From JAAYAN01 sp964437215 (lineage in GTDB: Bacteria > Bacteroidota > Ignavibacteria > Ignavibacteriales > Melioribacteraceae): a stretch of DNA of 13,707 bases. The DNA lies in NCBI GenBank assembly GCA_964437215.1, contig CAYTFZ010000072.1:1-13707 (forward strand). Reading direction: 5' to 3'. Positions within the stretch are counted from its first letter, which is position 1; every line of letters starts with the position of its first letter. The notes beneath the pieces are model-generated. The model worked only from the letters and a program-made list of their open reading frames with translations. It was not told the origin of the DNA and did not search any database. The translations under genes were made by a program, and so were the position numbers. This document shows, in pieces, positions 5,042 to 13,692 of the stretch.

Positions 5042-7682
5042 ATATTGAAAACCAGTGGGAATACTTTACTAAGAAAATGTTATCAGGCTGGTCTTTTAAC
5101 AAATTTTTAAAGTCTTTACGGAAATTCATTTCTCCCGGATTTTGGTCATCGGTTTTTTCTTGTGTCCAAACAAAATAGAAAATAGAGCCGGCGTTAATTT
5201 CCCAACGAAGAACTAAATTAGCACGCAGCGATTTAATGTTGAAATCAGGATTATCAAACTCAAAAGGTTCTGCTTCACCAGCGCCATCAGGGTCAATTTT
5301 ATAATTATTATCATTGGAATTATATTCTACCTGCGCACCATTATAATTGTAATAGTTGAAGCTATTTGTCCGTCCTTTTTTAAGCTCCTTAAAGTTGCTG
5401 TATTTTCCAACTGAAAACAAAGGCTGCAAGAATAGCTCGAGCGTAAGATTTGGAGAAAAAGCCCAATTTACTCTTATATTGCCAGAAATAGTTTGTTGTT
5501 GCAACTCGCCAAAAACATAACGGTTGGTAAATGTATTCATTGCTGTAGAATCGGAAAATTTATCAACCCAGGTTCGCGTTTCGTAATCAAGTGAATAGCT
5601 TGGACCAATAGTAAGAGCAAATGAATGAGAAGGATGCCAAGATATAGTTGACCAATAACCGAAGTATTTTCCGCCATCGTCGTTTCTTCCATATTCAGTT
5701 CCAATATTGAAACTAACACTATTCTTTGAATCTGAAGATAAGGAAGCCATCATCCAAATATTACTTGGGTCTTTCACTTTTGGACCACCGCGAGTTAAAG
5801 AACTATTGTAATCTTCAAAATTATAGTTTCCCTGGAAGTTAACAGAATAATAATTTGTAAATATAAAATTTGTCGACCAATAAATCACGTTATTTATAAT
5901 GTCACCTTCAAAATCGTAGCTTTGCGCATGTGCGAGATAAACTCGTTTTTCGCGAAAAATTCCATCGGAATTAAACCACCTGTAACCGGTGACGATATGC
6001 CCATTTATACGGTTACTCATCCATTGATATCCGAGATCATTGTACTCAAATCCCGGGGATACAGCGCCAAGAGATGCGTTTAAATAAAAATTCCCTTTTT
6101 GTTTGTTTAGCATTGTTCGAAAAAACCAACCAGATAGGGAAGTTCTGTTTGAATCAAGTTTCATATAAGTTATATCTGGGCGTTGCGAATATCGATACGA
6201 CCTTTCCTGAATATTTACTAAGGCAGAAGGTGTTCCGGTAATATATGAACCTGCAGCCATTGCATTCAGCACATAATTTCCTTCTTTATCAAGTGTTGTC
6301 CAGCCATCTGCGCCAAGTGTATAAGCAGCTTTGCTTAATTTATCATTAAGACTGCCGCTATTTAAATCTCTGTTCACTCCGGTAAAATTAAACCCGATTG
6401 CATGTCTTCCTTTATCAAATTCCTTAATACCTCTAACCAGACTATAATTTGTCAGAGGTTCGATTTCGTAAGTTTCACGTTTATCACCTATAGAAACTTT
6501 TGCATAGGTTCTCTGAGTTACCGCATCTAAAATTCCCAAAGACCAACCATCGCCAACGCGACCGGTTATTTTTGCCGCGCCTAAAATCCTGCTTTCCTTT
6601 GGTGCGTTTGTATAATCATAATCATCGGGTAAATCTCCTTGCGGCGAGCGGCCGATTCTTCGCGAATAAAACAGATCTGGTGAACCAAAGTTAAATCCCC
6701 AATTATTATTTACTCCTCCGTAACCGAACATAAAAAAGTTAGAACCTTCTGTGAAAAAAGGTCTTTTTTCATCAAAATATGTTTCGAAAGCCGAAAGATT
6801 TATAACTGCCGGATCAACTTCAACTTGTCCGAAATCGGGATTGATTGTTCCTGTAAGAAATAGATTACTGCTAAGTGCATATTTTAAATCAGCACCAAAC
6901 GAAGTTGGATACTGACCGGATTTGTAAAACGGATCTTTTTCATCATGCTGTAAGTATTTTGCTTTTTGAACTAAATAAGGAAATATTTCAACGGAAGAAG
7001 AAGATTTTACTCCTGAAAGACCTTCAAGTCTTGCAAATTTAGAAACGAAAGAATTTTCTGTTTTGGGAATGTGAACAAAAAAATCCTGCTCATTTTTTCG
7101 TTTAATATTTCTTCTGAAATTTATCCCCCATTCAATGTTATCGGTTTCGTTAAATTTTAATTGCGAAAGAGGTATTTGAATTTCTGCAGTCCAGCCTTCG
7201 GAATCTATTAAAGCCTGAGCGTGCCAGATTGCATCCCAGGAAATATCATCCCACGTATCGTTATATAAAATTCCATCCATTTTGGAGCCGCCTGCATTAA
7301 CTGCAAAAAAGTATCCGGTTTGTTTATCATTATAAGAATCAAGATAGATGTAAAACCAATCGGAGTTAGTAAATTTATCTTTTCTGTTAAGACTTGCGTC
7401 AATCAATTCAGGATTTGAATCAAATAATTGCGCGCCTATGTAAATATTGTTTTCGTCATAAGAAACCCAGACTTTTGTAGTTTCGCTTGCAAGTTTTCCT
7501 TCTTCTGGTTCTTTTTGATAAAAATTTTCTGCCGGTTGATTTCCATATACAGGCTCGTTTAATAATCCGTCAACTGTAATTTTCTGTTCGGATTTTATTG
7601 CTTTGATGCTTTTTTGCTGTTCTGCAAATATAAAATTACTTATAAGTAAAATTATTTGGATTAGAATTATAGGATATTTCAT
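5040..7682 (-). CDS. CBM9-like / DUF5916 outer-membrane protein
   Basis: This 880-residue protein has a signal peptide (1-20, hydrophobic to FIFA). Residues about 32-195 are a CBM9-like carbohydrate-binding beta-sandwich (KITVDGLLNEPVYG at 34-47, VWVSYDENNIYIGAQLFDS, WTAEIQIPLSQLKF). The remainder is DUF5916: NPDFGQVEVDPAVINLSAFE (281-300) and YFDEKRPFFTEG (302-313) are its best-kept motifs, followed by long alternating strands rich in Tyr, Phe and Trp that look like an outer-membrane barrel, ending in WFSI. Such proteins are common and often multicopy in Bacteroidota, Ignavibacteriota and Gemmatimonadota; their biochemical role is not established. No SusC/SusD or glycoside hydrolase gene is adjacent, so a glycan target cannot be inferred. 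A run of ten A bases on the coding strand, without a clear Shine-Dalgarno, precedes the ATG. It converges on the groES-like gene. Confidence 0.9.
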   Translation of the reverse strand: MKYPIILIQIILLISNFIFAEQQKSIKAIKSEQKITVDGLLNEPVYGNQPAENFYQKEPEEGKLASETTKVWVSYDENNIYIGAQLFDSNPELIDASLNRKDKFTNSDWFYIYLDSYNDKQTGYFFAVNAGGSKMDGILYNDTWDDISWDAIWHAQALIDSEGWTAEIQIPLSQLKFNETDNIEWGINFRRNIKRKNEQDFFVHIPKTENSFVSKFARLEGLSGVKSSSSVEIFPYLVQKAKYLQHDEKDPFYKSGQYPTSFGADLKYALSSNLFLTGTINPDFGQVEVDPAVINLSAFETYFDEKRPFFTEGSNFFMFGYGGVNNNWGFNFGSPDLFYSRRIGRSPQGDLPDDYDYTNAPKESRILGAAKITGRVGDGWSLGILDAVTQRTYAKVSIGDKRETYEIEPLTNYSLVRGIKEFDKGRHAIGFNFTGVNRDLNSGSLNDKLSKAAYTLGADGWTTLDKEGNYVLNAMAAGSYITGTPSALVNIQERSYRYSQRPDITYMKLDSNRTSLSGWFFRTMLNKQKGNFYLNASLGAVSPGFEYNDLGYQWMSNRINGHIVTGYRWFNSDGIFREKRVYLAHAQSYDFEGDIINNVIYWSTNFIFTNYYSVNFQGNYNFEDYNSSLTRGGPKVKDPSNIWMMASLSSDSKNSVSFNIGTEYGRNDDGGKYFGYWSTISWHPSHSFALTIGPSYSLDYETRTWVDKFSDSTAMNTFTNRYVFGELQQQTISGNIRVNWAFSPNLTLELFLQPLFSVGKYSNFKELKKGRTNSFNYYNYNGAQVEYNSNDNNYKIDPDGAGEAEPFEFDNPDFNIKSLRANLVLRWEINAGSIFYFVWTQEKTDDQNPGEMNFRKDFKNLLKDQPDNIFLVKYSHWFSI

Positions 7683-7848
7683 AAAAAACTTTTTTTTTTG
7701 ATTTTTTAGACTCTTAATATTTAAATAAGTTACTTCGATAGATATACAGTCAATTATTTGAAATCCCTATCAGGATTAAAATATATGTTCTTGATTTTTA
7801 ATTTTTTGAGTATTATTTTTTTATTTCTGTTAATTTAAACAAGAATAA

Positions 7849-8394
7849 ATGCATTCAAATTTAAAATCCAATCTGGAAAAGATATTTCAAAACTCCCGCA
7901 ATTCTGATGAATTATTTGATGCATTTCAGTTATTAATTTTCAAAAAAATCAACGACTTGGAATTATTTAAAATACTGCTTGCAAACTCTTCTATTTCTAA
8001 AGATGAGCTTTTAATGTTCAGTGAAAAATTAGCAAAGGATTTTCCTGATTCGGCAGGTGATATTTATTTATGGATGTCCAGAGTAATTGAAAACAAAACC
8101 AGCCAGACCGAGTGTATGGATATTGCTTTGCAGTACCTCAAAAAGGCCTGGCTTACCAAAAAATCCAATAACGAAGCTTTACTGCGAGCTTGTTCTCTTT
8201 ATAATGCTGAATATGATATTGATTTTCCGCTGAACAAAAATGTTATTACTTTTATTGAAGAATCTGTAAATTATGTAAAAAGTAAAAGCAAAATCTACTA
8301 TTCACTGGCAAAAATTTATAAAAAAGCGGGTTTTAAAGAAAAATGCAGAGAATGCGAAATGCTTGCCGAAAAGTGGGCTTCTGTCGAAGATTAA
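7849..8394 (+). CDS. Hypothetical all-helical protein, possible degenerate TPR
   Basis: I do not recognise this 181-residue protein as a named family. It is predicted helical throughout, Lys- and Glu-rich, cytosolic, with no signal peptide or membrane segment. Two stretches, ALQYLKKAWLTKKSNNEALLRACSLY (about 93-118) and KSKIYYSLAKIYKKAGFKEKCRECEMLAEKW (about 145-176), have the small-large residue spacing of TPR-like helix pairs, so a protein-binding role is possible. A C..C pair (KCREC) near the end is not enough for a metal site. It is one of two plus-strand genes in the window and stands alone; its TAA overlaps the stop of the convergent patatin-BamA gene within TTAATA. The first ATG is taken as start; there is no strong Shine-Dalgarno (AACAAGAATAA ahead). 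The ordinary composition supports a real gene. Confidence 0.65.
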   Translation: MHSNLKSNLEKIFQNSRNSDELFDAFQLLIFKKINDLELFKILLANSSISKDELLMFSEKLAKDFPDSAGDIYLWMSRVIENKTSQTECMDIALQYLKKAWLTKKSNNEALLRACSLYNAEYDIDFPLNKNVITFIEESVNYVKSKSKIYYSLAKIYKKAGFKEKCRECEMLAEKWASVED

Positions 8395-11093
8395 TAATTA
8401 TATCCTATCGAAAAATAAAAATAAAGCGGTCCCCAGCTTATAATATTATCTTTCAATTTATTTTTAATCAAAAAGCTCTTGCCAATTGAAAAATCTGCCG
8501 GACCTATAGGTGTATCGAGCGATAATATTATACCAAGACCATGCCTTAAATCTTTTAATCTTATTTCTTCTTTTTGCGACCAGATTGAACCTAAATCATA
8601 TCTTCCGCGTAAATATGTATCGAAAAATAATTTAAATGGCAGCATATATCTGTATTCCAGCGAAGATATAAATATTTGCCGTCCTCGGTATTCATAATCT
8701 CTGAATCCGAAAAATGAATTTTGCCCGCCGAATGAAAATTGTCTGCTTAAAGGAATTGTTGCATCAGCAAAACCGAAAATAATTTTTGGATGAATTGCAC
8801 TTACGCTGCTTATCGATATATATTGTTCGTAGCGCATATCAAATTTTGTATAGCTCTGATTGCTTCCAAAAAAAGACTGAGCTGTTTCGTAGCCGGCATT
8901 TAGTACAAATCCAGTTGTTGGATATGGAAATTTGTTTTGTGAATCGATATTTAATTTTAATCCTAATGTGGAAATATTCATTCTGTACGAATCAACTTTA
9001 TTGCCCACAGTATTATTTATTTGATCCTGCTGATATCTTGCTTCAAAAATGAGATTACCAATTTTTTTTACCTGCATTCCAATTCCAAAAGAAACACCGT
9101 ATTCACTTTGACTGTATTCTCCGTCTTTGCTTCTCTGAAATCTGTTTTCACTTGATACAGAATCATTTTTATAAACTGATATATCTTGGCTTTTTAAAAA
9201 TCCTTTTAATCTGTAAGTAAGATATGTATTAAATATTCTGGTTGCTCTCTGTTCTAATTCCAACGAATTTTTTTTCAATGACCCGTTATAAGTTGCACCC
9301 AATTCTGTTCCGCTGCCAAAAAGATTTTCATCTCGTATATCAATACTGATCTGACTTAAATATTCGTTATCTGCCGCAAAGCCAAACCGTATTACGCTTG
9401 ATATTTTTTCTTTAACGGTCAGTTCTAAATAATTTTTCCCGTCTATTCTGATTATTTCTACATCAATATCTTCAAAAAGATTTGTACTTCGCAAATTTGC
9501 CAATCCTTCTTCGGCACCTTTGCAGGAAAAAACATCTCCGGGTTTTACTTTAAAATCGCGGGTTATAAGAGTTTCATCACTTTTAGTATTTCCTTTTATA
9601 ATTAGCTGTTCAACTACTCCTTCAGATATTTCTATTAACAAATCTTTTGTTTGTTCATTAAATGTAACTTTATCGACGCTTGCAAGACAAAAACCATTTT
9701 TTCTGTAGTTCCTTAAGACATTCATTATTTCTTTTGATACATTTTCGGGATTAAACGGTTTATAAAGTAATTTGGAAATACAGGCATTTATGTTATGATT
9801 AAAAAGTTTGCTTGAACCTTTAACCGAAACTGTTAAAATTTCAGGGTATTCCGGCGCTTCAACTGATAATAGTGTTTTTCCGTTAACAGGTAAAAGACGT
9901 ATCTTAAATGATCTGTAATTTCCGGATAAATATAAATTGTAAGCCGAAAAATATATATCCGATAAATATATCGGTCTCGATAAATCCAGCCCTTTTATAA
10001 TTTTATATTCGGTAGAGTTTTCGTGGTAATTTAATTCCAGCTCGTTTATTACACTGTCTTTTCCGGAAATGTTTTCAAAAATCTTACCTTTAATTTTGTC
10101 TTTAATTTCCGAAATGATTTTTTTTGCCGAAATATAACCAGAATCAATTATTGAACTGATTTCCGAAAAGTCGCTGTTTTGTCTGCTTCCAAGATTGGGA
10201 ATTATTAAAAAGTCTGCATTTTTTTCGTTTTGTTTATTAATTACCTGCATAGGAATACTAACCATTTGATCTGCAACATTCCAAGGATAGGCTAAATCTT
10301 CTTTACTGAAAAGGGGACTTGTTGTATTTACTGCAATTACTAAATCGGGTTTATATTTTAAAGCTGCATTAACAGGAATATTTGATACAAGTCCCCCGTC
10401 AACTAACAGCATTGTATCAATTTCAACAGGTGGAAGCAAAAGCGAAAAACTAGAACTGGCTCTTATAGCTTTATGCAATGAACCATCTTCAAGAATAACC
10501 ATTTCTCCGGTTACAAGATTTGTGCTTATTGCTTTGAAATCGAAAAGAAATTCCGAAAAATTACTATAAACATTTAACGGAGCGTTTAATGCCAGCAAAT
10601 TTAAAAAATTCGTTACTTTTTGTCCGGAACTTATTGAGGTTGGAAGAATGGGTTTAAAACCATCGAGTCTGAGTGCAAAAACAGCTTTGTCTTCAGTAAT
10701 TTTCTGATCGATAAAAAGTTCATTCCGTTTATTATCTTCTGTGGAATAAAACTCATTCCAAGGCGCTTTATTTACAATATCAGTCATTTCTTCAACAGAG
10801 TATCCGGCGGAATACATTCCTCCGATTATACTTCCCATGCTTGTACCGTAAATAGCGGAAACTTTAATTTTATTTTCTTCAAAAGCTTTTAATATGCCTA
10901 TTTGCGATAATCCGCGGGCGCCGCCGCCGCTAAGTACCAGGGAAATTTCCGGTTGTATTGCTGGAACTTCAGTAGTTAATCCAAAAGGCAGATATTTTGT
11001 TTTTGTTTCAAAAGAATAACTAATTGCTTCCTGAGCCGTTAATACGGTTGAAAAAATTATTATAAGAACTGTAAATAAAAACTGTTTTATCAT
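8391..11093 (-). CDS. Patatin-like phospholipase with POTRA and BamA-type barrel (PlpD/FplA type, type Vd secretion)
   Basis: This 900-residue protein has a signal peptide (1-20, ending LTA/QE). The patatin domain (about 48-335) has the oxyanion loop SGGGARG (55-61), nucleophile elbow G-T-S85-M-G and catalytic DGG (Asp232), so the Ser-Asp dyad is intact. POTRA-like repeats follow at about 425-575, for example VEQLIIKGNTKSDETLITR and KPGDVFS. The last 320 residues are a BamA/Omp85-type beta-barrel, with GFRDYEYRG as the likely (V/I)RGF-type lid-loop motif and a terminal ...YFSIGYNY strand suiting Bam-assisted insertion. This order matches P. aeruginosa PlpD and Fusobacterium FplA: a lipid hydrolase displayed by its own barrel. 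Length is somewhat above PlpD's. It begins 24 bp after yidC's stop and is probably co-transcribed with it. The convergent partner overlaps by 4 bp. Confidence 0.9.
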   Translation of the reverse strand: MIKQFLFTVLIIIFSTVLTAQEAISYSFETKTKYLPFGLTTEVPAIQPEISLVLSGGGARGLSQIGILKAFEENKIKVSAIYGTSMGSIIGGMYSAGYSVEEMTDIVNKAPWNEFYSTEDNKRNELFIDQKITEDKAVFALRLDGFKPILPTSISSGQKVTNFLNLLALNAPLNVYSNFSEFLFDFKAISTNLVTGEMVILEDGSLHKAIRASSSFSLLLPPVEIDTMLLVDGGLVSNIPVNAALKYKPDLVIAVNTTSPLFSKEDLAYPWNVADQMVSIPMQVINKQNEKNADFLIIPNLGSRQNSDFSEISSIIDSGYISAKKIISEIKDKIKGKIFENISGKDSVINELELNYHENSTEYKIIKGLDLSRPIYLSDIYFSAYNLYLSGNYRSFKIRLLPVNGKTLLSVEAPEYPEILTVSVKGSSKLFNHNINACISKLLYKPFNPENVSKEIMNVLRNYRKNGFCLASVDKVTFNEQTKDLLIEISEGVVEQLIIKGNTKSDETLITRDFKVKPGDVFSCKGAEEGLANLRSTNLFEDIDVEIIRIDGKNYLELTVKEKISSVIRFGFAADNEYLSQISIDIRDENLFGSGTELGATYNGSLKKNSLELEQRATRIFNTYLTYRLKGFLKSQDISVYKNDSVSSENRFQRSKDGEYSQSEYGVSFGIGMQVKKIGNLIFEARYQQDQINNTVGNKVDSYRMNISTLGLKLNIDSQNKFPYPTTGFVLNAGYETAQSFFGSNQSYTKFDMRYEQYISISSVSAIHPKIIFGFADATIPLSRQFSFGGQNSFFGFRDYEYRGRQIFISSLEYRYMLPFKLFFDTYLRGRYDLGSIWSQKEEIRLKDLRHGLGIILSLDTPIGPADFSIGKSFLIKNKLKDNIISWGPLYFYFSIGYNY

Positions 11094-11117
11094 TCAAATA
11101 ATTATCATAAATGAATA

Positions 11118-12962
11118 TTATTTTTTCTTTTTAATTTGCTGCTGTGCTTTTTGCTGTTCTGCTGCAGCGTCCATCATACGTTGCATAAATCCGTTTTTTT
11201 TCGGCTTATCAACCGGAACAAGTTCTACATCATTTTTAGAATGATTTACATAATACTGCTGGATTATCGAGAACAAATTAAACATAAAATAGTAAAGGTT
11301 AACTCCCGAAGGCAGCGACATAAACATAATTGTCATCATAATCGGCATCATATAAACCAAAGCTTTCTGCGTTGGGTCCTTCATTGTCATCTTCTGCTGA
11401 ATAAACATTGTAATACCCATTAAAACAGCAAGTCCGCTTATATGGCTTATTAAAGGTATGCCTGTTGGAAGGCGTAAAATAATATCTGGCGCAGCAAGAT
11501 TGTCAATCCACCAGATAAACGGCTGATTTCTCAATTCAATTGCCAGATTAAAAAGACTCCACAAAGCAACCAGTATCGGCATCTGTAAAAGCATCGGCAA
11601 ACATCCGCCTGCCGGATTAATTCCATACTTGGAATAAAGGTTCATAGTTTCTACCGATATTTTTTGCTGGTCGTCTTTAAATTTTTCTTTCAATTCAGCA
11701 ATCTTTGGCTGCAAGAGCTGCATTTTTTTCATCGATTGCATGCTTTTGCGGGTTAGTGGATATAAAAGCACTTTTATGATGAGTGAAAATAGTATTATCA
11801 CAAATCCGTAATTCGGTATAAAATTGTGTAAAAACTTAAAAAGCGGAAGAAGAAAATACTCGGAAATAGGTCTGATTATAAACGACATACCCATAAAATT
11901 CCCGAAATCGTAAATAGCTTCGTAATTTTCATTGTAAGCTTTTAAAATATCGTAATCCAACGGGCCTATATATAAGTTGAATACATCTTTTTGGATACTT
12001 TTATTCTGAAGCGGAACTCTGTAACCCACTTTGTAATATTCGCGAGGTCCTAATGTTCCTTTGTTTTTAGTTTCTCCTTCTATAAAAACTCCGCCTTCTG
12101 TTATTTCATTTTCAGGCGAAATAATTATTCCGAAATATTTGGTTTTCATTCCCAGCCAGTCAACCTGACCGTTAAATTCTTTTTTTTCCTTTTCATCTTC
12201 CGATGATGAATTTATAATAAGTTGTTCACCACCCGAAAATGCGCTTGCGTTTGAATATGATGCTTCATCTACAGAATTTTTCTCAACAAAGTTGATCCCT
12301 TTTTCCCATTGAAAATCGTAATTAAATCCGCTCATTTCAGTATTCATATTAACAAATTCATTTTCAATTTTTGTACGGTAGTTGTTTCCGTATAAAACAA
12401 AATTCCGTCTGATGATATTTGAATCCGCTGTTACGAATTCGTATGTTATTACAAGGGAGTCCGTCCCGGTTATCTTATACTCGTAATTATCAGACCTGGT
12501 ATTAAAAATCAATTCTGCAGTTTTTACAAGTTTTCCTTGCTTTGTAACAAAAACGGCATTCAGTTCGCCGCCATTTTCCTGGTTTATAAGCTGAACTTCG
12601 TTTTTATAATATGGTCCATCAGGAAAATCATCGTGATACCAAGTTTTAAAATGTTTAAGAAAATACTTTTTAAGCCTTGCTCCTTTGTTTGTAAATTCTG
12701 CTCTTATCAAGTCAGTTTCAACAGTTATTATACTTTCTTCGGCACTGTTGCTATTTGAAAAAAGGCTGTCTTTATCACTGGTTTTATTAATTTCCGGTTG
12801 TACATTACTCTGTTTGCTATTTTCTGAAATTTTATTTTCTATTTTAACAGAATCCTTTTGCGGAACCTGCTGAGGTTGAATCGGTGCCGGTGCATTAAAA
12901 TACATCCAGACAGTTAAAATTATTCCAATTAATACAAATGCCGCAATACTCTGCTTATCCAT
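11118..12962 (-). CDS. yidC: Membrane protein insertase YidC
   Basis: This 614-residue protein inserts and folds inner-membrane proteins, alone or with SecYEG. The N-terminal anchor helix is 6-22; a Gln/Ser/Asn-rich linker (25-78) leads into the periplasmic beta-sandwich (about 79-350). The insertase core has membrane segments near 355-380, 385-402, 453-475, 503-522 and 534-570. Arg405 in LYPLTRKSMQSMKKM is the conserved groove arginine; the cytoplasmic helical hairpin is 406-445; NPAGGCLPMLLQMPI (449-463) is the next family hallmark. The Lys-rich tail (586-614, ending KKKK) suits ribosome contact. The size is typical for Gram-negative YidC. It lies in the usual rpmH-rnpA-yidC order, but the yidD gene often found between rnpA and yidC is missing: the 110-bp gap is too small. 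A TATTTTTG in that gap could supply its own promoter. Confidence 0.97.
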   Translation of the reverse strand: MDKQSIAAFVLIGIILTVWMYFNAPAPIQPQQVPQKDSVKIENKISENSKQSNVQPEINKTSDKDSLFSNSNSAEESIITVETDLIRAEFTNKGARLKKYFLKHFKTWYHDDFPDGPYYKNEVQLINQENGGELNAVFVTKQGKLVKTAELIFNTRSDNYEYKITGTDSLVITYEFVTADSNIIRRNFVLYGNNYRTKIENEFVNMNTEMSGFNYDFQWEKGINFVEKNSVDEASYSNASAFSGGEQLIINSSSEDEKEKKEFNGQVDWLGMKTKYFGIIISPENEITEGGVFIEGETKNKGTLGPREYYKVGYRVPLQNKSIQKDVFNLYIGPLDYDILKAYNENYEAIYDFGNFMGMSFIIRPISEYFLLPLFKFLHNFIPNYGFVIILFSLIIKVLLYPLTRKSMQSMKKMQLLQPKIAELKEKFKDDQQKISVETMNLYSKYGINPAGGCLPMLLQMPILVALWSLFNLAIELRNQPFIWWIDNLAAPDIILRLPTGIPLISHISGLAVLMGITMFIQQKMTMKDPTQKALVYMMPIMMTIMFMSLPSGVNLYYFMFNLFSIIQQYYVNHSKNDVELVPVDKPKKNGFMQRMMDAAAEQQKAQQQIKKKK

Positions 12963-12999
12963 TTAAGATCCGTAACTTTTTAAAAAATTATTTTAATGC

Positions 13000-13007
13000 C
13001 AAAAATA
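13000..13007 (-). promoter_or_regulatory. Possible internal -7 element for yidC
   Basis: TATTTTTG on the minus strand, 37 nt before the yidC ATG, fits TAnnTTTG. No TTG lies at a suitable -33 distance, and such strings arise readily in AT-rich DNA, so this is only a candidate for independent yidC expression. Confidence 0.25.
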
Positions 13008-13072
13008 AGTAAATTAAACCTCTTGAAAGAAGAAAAATTGGTAGTAACTGAGTTAAAAGTAATCTACTCTTT

Positions 13073-13480
13073 TTAAACCTGCCGTTTAATAAACTTTCCA
13101 ATCGATTTAACCAGTTCTAAAATCTCGGGGGTTACTTTATCGAGTTTAATAATTCTGTTATTTTTTTTATTTAATCTGTTTGGGGAAAAGAAAACCAATA
13201 AAGTTTTATTTTCAGAAAAAACATTATCGGCAAAGAATTTTTTGTTTTGTCTGTAAGTTTCTCTCATAAGCCTTTTAACGCGATTTCTCCATACAGCATT
13301 TCCGGCTTTTCGCGAAACTCCAACAGCAATTATTATAGGGGTATTTTTCCACTCAGTTTGTAAAAAAACAGCTTTGAACTGGCCGTTTTTAGAAAAAATG
13401 GTTTTCCCTTCCGAAAAAACCATTTCCAATTCTTTTCTTTTTTTTATTCTTTCTTTTTCAGAAAAAGAATGCTCTTTCAA
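13073..13480 (-). CDS. rnpA: Ribonuclease P protein component
   Basis: This 135-residue protein binds the RNase P RNA and helps it recognise the 5' leader of precursor tRNA. The N-terminus KERIKKRKELEMVFSEGK (9-26) is the usual RnpA opening, the central strand is PIIIAVGVSRKAGNAVWRN (48-66), and the basic signature RNRVKRLMRETYR spans 65-77. The start is TTG at 13480: the only in-frame stop upstream is rpmH's own TAA, 9 nt before, and the next Met (residue 20) would remove the conserved opening helix. The gap to rpmH is 6 bp, and rnpA is in the same frame as rpmH, so initiation is probably coupled to rpmH termination; the Shine-Dalgarno is weak. The rare start probably keeps RnpA far below L34 from the same transcript. 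Confidence 0.95.
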   Translation of the reverse strand: MKEHSFSEKERIKKRKELEMVFSEGKTIFSKNGQFKAVFLQTEWKNTPIIIAVGVSRKAGNAVWRNRVKRLMRETYRQNKKFFADNVFSENKTLLVFFSPNRLNKKNNRIIKLDKVTPEILELVKSIGKFIKRQV

Positions 13481-13486
13481 TTTCTT

Positions 13487-13633
13487 TTATTTTTCATCGC
13501 TAACTGTCAATTTCTTGCGGCCTTTTGCTCTTCTGCGTGCTAAAATTTTACGGCCGTTTTTTGTTGCCATTCTTTCGCGAAAGCCGTGCTTATTTCTTCT
13601 TTTTCTCTGACTTGGCTGAAAAGTACGTTTCAT
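13487..13633 (-). CDS. rpmH: Large ribosomal subunit protein bL34
   Basis: A 48-residue highly basic protein beginning MKRTFQPSQRKRRNKHGF and continuing RMATKNGRKILARRRAKGRKKL, the unmistakable bL34 pattern, with a short SDEK tail. It binds 23S rRNA in the large subunit. The ATG at 13633 is preceded by a strong Shine-Dalgarno (AGGAGA, 7-nt spacing) and a well-formed promoter, making this the first gene of the rpmH-rnpA-yidC cluster. In many bacteria dnaA and the origin lie just upstream of rpmH, but the 74 bp available here show no DnaA boxes. The gene is short and easily missed. Confidence 0.97.
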   Translation of the reverse strand: MKRTFQPSQRKRRNKHGFRERMATKNGRKILARRRAKGRKKLTVSDEK

Positions 13634-13640
13634 TATTTGA

Positions 13641-13646
13641 TCTCCT
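13641..13646 (-). promoter_or_regulatory. Strong Shine-Dalgarno of rpmH
   Basis: AGGAGA on the minus strand with a 7-nt spacer to the ATG. It is the best ribosome binding site in the window; most other starts here have weak or A-rich leaders. This fits a highly translated ribosomal protein and fixes the rpmH start. Confidence 0.8.
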
Positions 13647-13660
13647 ATTAAAAAAGAACA

Positions 13661-13692
13661 CAAAAATAATTATTTACAGTTAATTAATCAAA
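13661..13692 (-). promoter_or_regulatory. rpmH promoter (Bacteroidota-type -33/-7)
   Basis: TTTG (13692-13689) and TATTTTTG (13668-13661) are separated by exactly 20 nt on the minus strand, a full match to TTTG-N19..21-TAnnTTTG. Transcription would begin near 13655, giving a leader of about 20 nt containing AGGAGA. This site is the best evidence in the window for the type of promoter used. Confidence 0.65.

Noticed and set aside
7683..7699. A6-C-T10 tract just before the CBM9-DUF5916 ATG, possible phase-variable homopolymer
   Set aside because: Homopolymers are frequent in this AT-rich DNA; it lies outside the coding frame, and one sequence cannot show length variation.
12996..13076. 26-codon plus-strand ORF in the rnpA-yidC gap
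   Set aside because: No ribosome binding site, antisense to the operon, low-complexity composition; a chance frame is more likely.
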